Positions 59,039 to 64,000 of a stretch of DNA of 64,000 nucleotides are shown here, piece after piece. This DNA is from Streptomyces alanosinicus (GTDB lineage Bacteria > Actinomycetota > Actinomycetes > Streptomycetales > Streptomycetaceae), in contig NZ_BMVG01000014.1 in the NCBI RefSeq assembly GCF_014650595.1, positions 121,353 to 185,352 on the forward strand. The letters run 5' to 3'. Under the pieces are notes generated by a model. It ran no database searches and had not been told where the DNA came from. It was given only the letters and a program-made list of their open reading frames with translations. Within the stretch, counting starts at the first letter, position 1. Each line of letters opens with the position of its first letter. The position numbers and the translations under genes were made by a program.

Positions 59039-62000
59039 GTGCAGGGACGTTTCAAGAGGGATGGCAGCGCTTCGGCGGAGCCGGAGTCGCACAACGGGAC
59101 TGGCCCCGTGAAGGGCAGCTCCTCGCCCCAGCACGCCCAGAACCCGGGTCCGGCCGCGTCCGGTGACGGCGGTCCGCGCAGCGGACGCCCCGGCGTGTCG
59201 TCCCCGACCGCCTCCACCGGGTCGGGCAACTCCGGCGCCTCCCCCGCGCCGGCCGTGAAGCCCGCGAAGGGCGCCACCGGCCCCGGTTCGCGCATGGCCC
59301 TGCGCAACTGGCGCATCTCCACGCGCCTGGTGTCGCTGCTCGCGCTGCCCGTGGTCGCGGCGACCTCGCTCGGCGCGCTGCGCATCGACCAGAACGTCAA
59401 GGACATCCAGCAGCTCGACAACATGAAGCTGCTGACGGACATGACCAAGCAGGCCACCGAGCTGGCCGCCGCGCTCCAGGAGGAGCGCGACCAGTCCGCC
59501 GGTCCCCTCGCGCACGGCCTGAGCGCCAACGACTACACGGTCAAGGGCTACGAGGAGAAGACCGACCGGGCCCGCGAGAACTTCCTCAACGCCTCCGAGC
59601 AGATCGACTCGGCCAGCAAGGGCGGCAACCTCCAGGGCGTCCGCGACGCGCTGGTCGGCCTCGCCAACCAGCTGGACGACCTGGCCAAGATCCGCAAGAC
59701 GGCGTACAAGTCCCAGGCCAACTCGACCCAGACGATCGAGTCCTACCACCGGCTGATCACCCAGCTGATCGGCCTGTCCCAGGACATGGCCGAGGCGTCC
59801 AGCAACCCGGAGATGATCTCGCGCACCCGCGCCCTGGCGGCCTTCTCCACCGCCAAGGAGTACGCCTCCGTACAGCGCGCCACGATCGCCGCCGCGCTGC
59901 CCGCGACCACCACCACCAAGGGCAACCTCTCCGAGAACGACCGCCTGTACGGCCAGTCGGCCTACGAGAGCGAGAACTCGGAAATCGCGATCTTCCGGAA
60001 GATCTACGCGAGCAACAACGCCGAGGAACTCCTCAAGCCGATCGACGAGGGCAACCCGACGATCGAGTCCGCGGACACCTACGCCAAGCGCGTCTTCGAC
60101 TCCCGCGACGGCATCCAGACCCTGAACGCCCGGTCGTACAAGGACTGGGTGGACGACAGCTCGACCAAGATCGAGCAGATGAAGAAGATCGAGCACACGC
60201 TGCTCGAGGACATGGAGCAGAAGGCCCGCGAGCTGAAGAGCGCCACCCAGCGTGACGCCATCATCTCCGGTGCGCTGATCCTGCTCGTGCTCGGCGTGTC
60301 GCTGGTCGGCGCGTTCGTCGTCGCCCGCTCCATGATCCGCTCGCTGCGCCGGCTGCAGGAGACCGCGACCAAGGTCGCCCAGGACCGGCTGCCCGAGCTG
60401 GTCAAGCAGCTGTCGGAGTCCGACCCGCAGGACGTCGACACCTCCGTGGAGTCGGTCGGTGTGCACTCCCGGGACGAGATCGGCCAGGTGGCCGCGGCCT
60501 TCGACGACGTGCACCGCGAGGCGGTCCGGCTCGCCGCCGAGCAGGCCCTGCTGCGGGGCAACGTCAACGCGATGTTCACCAACCTCTCGCGCCGCTCCCA
60601 GGGTCTGATCCAGCGCCAGCTGTCGCTCATCTCCGAACTGGAGTCCCGCGAGGCCGACCCGGACCAGCTGTCCTCGCTGTTCAAGCTGGACCACCTCGCC
60701 ACCCGTATGCGCCGTAACGGCGAAAACCTCCTCGTCCTCGCCGGTGAGGAGCCGGGCCGCCGCTGGACCCGCCCGGTCCCGCTGGTCGACGTCCTGCGCG
60801 CCGCCGCGTCCGAGGTGGAGCAGTACGAGCGCATCGAGCTGGCCTCCGTGCCCACCACCGAGGTCGCGGGCCGCGTCGTCAACGACCTCGTGCACCTGCT
60901 CGCCGAGCTGCTGGAGAACGCGACGTCGTTCTCCTCGCCGCAGACCAAGGTCAAGGTCACCGGTCACGCGCTGCCCGACGGCCGGGTCCTGATCGAGATC
61001 CACGACACCGGTATCGGCCTCTCCCCCGAGGACCTCGCGGCGATCAACGAGCGACTCGCCTCGCCGCCCACCGTGGACGTCTCGGTCTCCCGCCGCATGG
61101 GTCTCTTCGTGGTCGGCCGGCTCTCCCAGCGGCACGGCATCCGCATCCAGCTGCGCCCCTCCGACTCCGGTGGTACGACCGCGCTGGTCATGCTGCCCGT
61201 GGACGTGGCCCAGGGCGGCAAGAAGCCCGCTCCGGGCAAGCCGGGCATGCCCGGTGGCACCGGCGGCCCCGCCGCCGCGCAGGCCGCCGCGGGTGCGGCC
61301 GCGGCCCGGCGGCAGACCGGCAACGCGGGCGGGGGTGCCCTCGGCGGCGCCCCGGCCGGCGGTGGTCTGCTCGGCGCCGGTCCCGCTCCGCGCGGCCAGG
61401 TCGGCGCCGGCCAGGGTCCCCGGGCCGCGCTGCCCGGCGCGGGCCAGGGCGGCCGTCCCGGTGCGCCGGGCGGTGCGCGTGGGCCCCAGGGCGGTCCCGG
61501 TGCCGCAGGTGACCCGCAGCAGGGCCGGCCGCAGCCCGCGGGTGCCGGCGCGGGCGGTTTCGGCGCTCAGGCGCCCGGCGCTCCGCAGGGCCTCACGGCC
61601 GCGAACCCGGGCGGCCCGCAGCAGGACGCCTTCGGCGGCCGTGGCCCGCGGCGGCCCGACGGCGCCGCCGAGCGGGGCCGCCGGCCCCAGCTGCCGCCGC
61701 GCGGCGGCCCGCAGGCCGAGCTGCCCGGCGGCGCCGACCAGCAGCGCACCCCGGGCTGGGCCGACCCCCAGGCCCCGCTGCCGCGTGCCGCGCTGGACAC
61801 CCCGCGCGGCCACGACGAGCAGGACCCGGCGCACACCGCGCGTATGCCGCGCGTCGACGACCGGCACGGTCCGGGCTCGACCGCGGAGATACCGGCGATA
61901 CCCCGGTTCGACGACCAGGATCCGTCCGCCACGGGCCAGTTCCCGCGTCCCGACGCGGACGGCCTGGGCGGCGCCCAGACCACGGGCCAGTTCGCCCGCC

Positions 62001-62995
62001 CGGACAACCCGCAGCAGACCGGCCAGTTCACGCGTCCCGAGAACCCGCGTCAGACGGACCAGTTCGCCCGTCCCGAGGCCGCACAGCTGCCCGGCCGGTT
62101 CGAGCCCGCCGACGGTGGCCGGGAGGACTCCGGTGCGTTCGTCCGCTCCGACGTCTTCGGCACGCCGGCAGCGCCGCGCCAGGACGACACCCCGCGGAAC
62201 ACGGGCCACAACACCGGCCAGTTCCCCGCTCCGCAGGGCTTCGACGGCGGCTACGACGGCGGCTCCACCGGGCAGCACGCCCTGCCCGGACGCCCGGACC
62301 CGGCGCACACCGGCCAGTTCGAGCGTCCGCAGCCGCCCGCCCGGGACGACTTCGGCGCCCCGCGCCCGCCGGCCCCGCAGCAGCGCCCCGCGCACCGTGG
62401 GCCACAGGCCCCGCAGCAGCGTCCGGTGCACCGTGAGCCGGAGGCACTGCCGCCGGCCGACGGCCCGGTCGACGGCCGTACCCCGCTGTACGACACGCTG
62501 GAGACCAACTGGTTCCACGGCGGTCCGCAGGAGGGCGCGCCCGCTCCGGCGCAGCCTCGGCAGCCGCAGGCACCCGCCCCGGCTCCGCAGCGCGGCCCCG
62601 GCGGCGGCCAGAACGGCCTCGGCGGCAATCAATACGGCAACGGCGGCAACCAGAACGGCGTCGGCGGCAACAACAACGCGAACGGCAACGGCCCGGCCAC
62701 CGGCTCCTGGCGCACCTCGCCGAACGACGAACTCGTCCGGCAGGCCGAGCGCGTCCGGCAGCCGGCGGCGGGCGGTGTCACGACGTCCGGCCTGCCGCGC
62801 CGGGTACCCAGGGCGAACCTCGTCCCGGGTACGGCTCAGCAGCAACAGCACCAAGCCGGTCCGCAGGTCTCGCGTGCGCCTGACGACGTACGCGGGCGGC
62901 TGACCAATCTCCGTCGGGGCATCGCTCAGGGCCGGCAGGCCGGCAGCGGCCAGACCGGCAGCTACCCGAGCCCCACTCACCAGCAGGAGCGTTAG
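59039..62995 (+). CDS. cvnA: Conservon sensor protein CvnA (nitrate/nitrite-sensor-like histidine-kinase fold)
   Basis: CvnA is the membrane sensor of a conservon, a four-protein G-protein-like switch found in streptomycetes. The 1318-residue protein has span 1 (about 97-115), an extracellular helical NIT-type domain (about 120-400), span 2 (about 408-430), a HAMP segment, then an HATPase domain (610-730) with ELLENATSF, IHDTGIGLSPED and MGLFVVGRLSQRHG. No phospho-acceptor His box is evident. A 590-residue Pro/Gln/Gly-rich tail follows, with recurrent TGQF-x-RP motifs. GTG 59039 is preferred (AGAGG upstream); GTG 59108 is an alternative. It leads cvnA-B-C-D. Confidence 0.93.
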   Translation: MQGRFKRDGSASAEPESHNGTGPVKGSSSPQHAQNPGPAASGDGGPRSGRPGVSSPTASTGSGNSGASPAPAVKPAKGATGPGSRMALRNWRISTRLVSLLALPVVAATSLGALRIDQNVKDIQQLDNMKLLTDMTKQATELAAALQEERDQSAGPLAHGLSANDYTVKGYEEKTDRARENFLNASEQIDSASKGGNLQGVRDALVGLANQLDDLAKIRKTAYKSQANSTQTIESYHRLITQLIGLSQDMAEASSNPEMISRTRALAAFSTAKEYASVQRATIAAALPATTTTKGNLSENDRLYGQSAYESENSEIAIFRKIYASNNAEELLKPIDEGNPTIESADTYAKRVFDSRDGIQTLNARSYKDWVDDSSTKIEQMKKIEHTLLEDMEQKARELKSATQRDAIISGALILLVLGVSLVGAFVVARSMIRSLRRLQETATKVAQDRLPELVKQLSESDPQDVDTSVESVGVHSRDEIGQVAAAFDDVHREAVRLAAEQALLRGNVNAMFTNLSRRSQGLIQRQLSLISELESREADPDQLSSLFKLDHLATRMRRNGENLLVLAGEEPGRRWTRPVPLVDVLRAAASEVEQYERIELASVPTTEVAGRVVNDLVHLLAELLENATSFSSPQTKVKVTGHALPDGRVLIEIHDTGIGLSPEDLAAINERLASPPTVDVSVSRRMGLFVVGRLSQRHGIRIQLRPSDSGGTTALVMLPVDVAQGGKKPAPGKPGMPGGTGGPAAAQAAAGAAAARRQTGNAGGGALGGAPAGGGLLGAGPAPRGQVGAGQGPRAALPGAGQGGRPGAPGGARGPQGGPGAAGDPQQGRPQPAGAGAGGFGAQAPGAPQGLTAANPGGPQQDAFGGRGPRRPDGAAERGRRPQLPPRGGPQAELPGGADQQRTPGWADPQAPLPRAALDTPRGHDEQDPAHTARMPRVDDRHGPGSTAEIPAIPRFDDQDPSATGQFPRPDADGLGGAQTTGQFARPDNPQQTGQFTRPENPRQTDQFARPEAAQLPGRFEPADGGREDSGAFVRSDVFGTPAAPRQDDTPRNTGHNTGQFPAPQGFDGGYDGGSTGQHALPGRPDPAHTGQFERPQPPARDDFGAPRPPAPQQRPAHRGPQAPQQRPVHREPEALPPADGPVDGRTPLYDTLETNWFHGGPQEGAPAPAQPRQPQAPAPAPQRGPGGGQNGLGGNQYGNGGNQNGVGGNNNANGNGPATGSWRTSPNDELVRQAERVRQPAAGGVTTSGLPRRVPRANLVPGTAQQQQHQAGPQVSRAPDDVRGRLTNLRRGIAQGRQAGSGQTGSYPSPTHQQER

Positions 62996-63418
62996 TTGAG
63001 TCCGATGAGCCAGGCGGCACAGAACCTGAACTGGTTGATCACCAACTTCGTGGACAACACCCCCGGGGTGTCGCACACGGTGGTGGTCTCCGCCGACGGC
63101 CTTCTGCTGGCGATGTCCGAAGGTTTCCCGCGGGACCGCGCCGACCAGCTGGCGGCCGTCGCCTCCGGGCTGACCTCGTTGACGGCCGGGGCCTCCCGGA
63201 TCTTCGAGGGCGGCGATGTGGCGCAGACGGTCGTCGAGATGGAGCGCGGGTTCCTCTTCCTGATGTCCGTCTCGGACGGGTCGTCGCTCGCGGTCCTGGC
63301 CCACCCCGAGTGCGACATCGGTCTCGTCGGCTACGAGATGGCACTGCTCGTCGACCGCGCAGGGGCGGTACTCACCCCGGATCTGCGCGCCGAACTCCAA
63401 GGCAGTCTTCTTCACTGA
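62996..63418 (+). CDS. cvnB: Conservon roadblock/LC7 protein CvnB
   Basis: The 140-residue protein is a roadblock/LC7-fold protein of the MglB type, thought to bind and stimulate the partner GTPase CvnD. It has NLNWLITNFVDNTPGV at its start and VVVSADGLLLAMSEGF. TTG 62996 directly follows the cvnA stop codon and has AGGAG six bases upstream; ATG 63005, three codons in, is the alternative. The adjoining stop and start imply coupled translation with cvnA. Confidence 0.93.
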   Translation: MSPMSQAAQNLNWLITNFVDNTPGVSHTVVVSADGLLLAMSEGFPRDRADQLAAVASGLTSLTAGASRIFEGGDVAQTVVEMERGFLFLMSVSDGSSLAVLAHPECDIGLVGYEMALLVDRAGAVLTPDLRAELQGSLLH

Positions 63419-63530
63419 CCGCCCCCGGCACCACCCACCTCACCAAACCACCGTCCGGCCGACACAATCCCCCCACCGGCCCTCGACAGACGGCATGACC
63501 GACCGACTTGCTGTCCCGCCCGGAGGATTC

Positions 63531-63929
63531 ATGACCCCGCCCACCGCCCATCACGATCCGTACGCGGAACCGTACGGGGACGAGGGCGACCAGCCGCTGG
63601 TCCGTCCGTACGCGATGACCGGCGGCCGGACCCGGCCGCGCTACCAGCTCGCGATAGAGGCCCTGATCAGCACCACCGCCGACCCGGCGGCGCTCATGGG
63701 ACTGCTCCCGGAGCACCAGCGGATCTGCCATCTGTGCCGTGAGGTCAAGTCGGTCGCGGAGGTCTCCGCGCTGCTGGCCATGCCGCTCGGAGTGGCCCGG
63801 ATCCTGGTGGCCGACCTCGCCGAGGCCGGCCTGGTCGCCATCCACCAGCCCGGTGGCGACGAGAACAACGGCGGCGCTCCGGACGTGACGCTGCTCGAAA
63901 GGGTGCTCAGTGGACTTCGCAAGCTCTGA
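63531..63929 (+). CDS. cvnC: Conservon DUF742 protein CvnC
   Basis: The 132-residue DUF742 protein has the LVRPYAMTGGRTRP motif, the central ICHLCREVKSVAEVSALL helix with its paired cysteines, and an HTH-like segment (MPLGVARILVADLAEAGLV). It forms the adaptor of the CvnA-D complex. ATG 63531 was chosen because GGAGG stands four bases before it; ATG 63495 is also in frame. It overlaps cvnD by 20 bases. Confidence 0.9.
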   Translation: MTPPTAHHDPYAEPYGDEGDQPLVRPYAMTGGRTRPRYQLAIEALISTTADPAALMGLLPEHQRICHLCREVKSVAEVSALLAMPLGVARILVADLAEAGLVAIHQPGGDENNGGAPDVTLLERVLSGLRKL

Positions 63930-64000
63930 CGCGGGCCGGGCCACCACTTCCGCGAAGATCGTGGTGGCGGGCGGCTTCGGCGTGGGCAAGACCACGTTCG
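63910..64000 (+). CDS. cvnD: Conservon Ras-like GTPase CvnD (partial, cut by window end)
   Basis: Translation from GTG 63910 gives VDFASSDAGRATTSAKIVVA and then the P-loop GGFGVGKTTF, the start of a Ras/MglA-type small GTPase. The rest lies beyond the window. The start lies inside cvnC, as is usual for conservons. Confidence 0.9.
   Translation, partial: MDFASSDAGRATTSAKIVVAGGFGVGKTTF

Noticed and set aside
59036..63415. Open frame of 1459 codons on the minus strand
   Set aside because: It is the antisense shadow of cvnA and cvnB with repetitive Arg/Gly-rich composition.
1..64000. Insertion sequence, prophage or integrated element
   Set aside because: No transposase, integrase or tRNA-derived attachment duplicate was found; the tRNA array has no partial 3' copies nearby.

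Overview
The window is high-GC DNA with strong third-position GC bias and frequent GTG or TTG starts, typical of Streptomyces. Several genes are Streptomyces hallmarks: nsdA, a HupS-type HU protein with a histone-H1-like tail, ndgR beside leuCD, and a conservon (cvn) operon. From memory, the order matches the inverted core segment of Streptomyces coelicolor that carries cvn1, gltX, ndgR, hupS, rnc, smc, ftsY, nsdA, amtB-glnK-glnD and ffh. There are no rRNA genes, phages, insertion sequences or CRISPR arrays. The few accessory insertions sit between core blocks.

Left third (1-19 kb). An SprT-like protein, a methyltransferase and a second-type FtsH lead into ffh. Next comes the nitrogen operon amtB-glnK-glnD, read leftwards from a well-formed GlnR-type operator. 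The developmental regulator nsdA is divergent from a degenerate primase-polymerase-like protein. Then follow ftsY, an NCS1 nucleobase permease, a flavin-dependent (LLM) oxidoreductase and the glucose permease glcP. ffh and ftsY, both halves of the SRP targeting system, lie in the same 15 kb.

Middle (19-48 kb). smc, a small coiled-coil protein and acyP are followed by an accessory patch: a CAP-domain surface protein, a tiny secreted Cys-pair peptide, and a flavodoxin-like oxidoreductase paired with an HxlR regulator. The classic actinobacterial block mutM-rnc-rpmF-yceD-(DivIVA-like)-coaD-rsmD-recG runs leftwards. Between recG and its usual neighbour, the DAK-fold phosphatase gene, a divergent two-gene unit is inserted: an HSP90-family ATPase translationally coupled to a 991-residue helical-repeat protein. 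This is the most system-like oddity of the window. rpmB, thiD-thiL, an Lrp-type RAM protein, a DUF3515 lipoprotein, ddl, gpsA-plsC and cofC follow.

Right part (48-64 kb). hupS, leuCD with divergent ndgR, a MerR regulator divergent from a DUF4188 protein, and five tRNA genes (Glu and Gln only) lie next to gltX, whose product in actinobacteria charges both tRNA species. A FAH-family enzyme and an unrecognised 64-residue peptide with a duplicated Ala-Asn-Pro-Arg-Arg-Thr motif precede the conservon cvnA-cvnB-cvnC-cvnD, which is cut by the window end. Several genes (acyP, the HxlR regulator, the DUF3515 lipoprotein, a 67-residue protein) appear to have leaderless transcripts.
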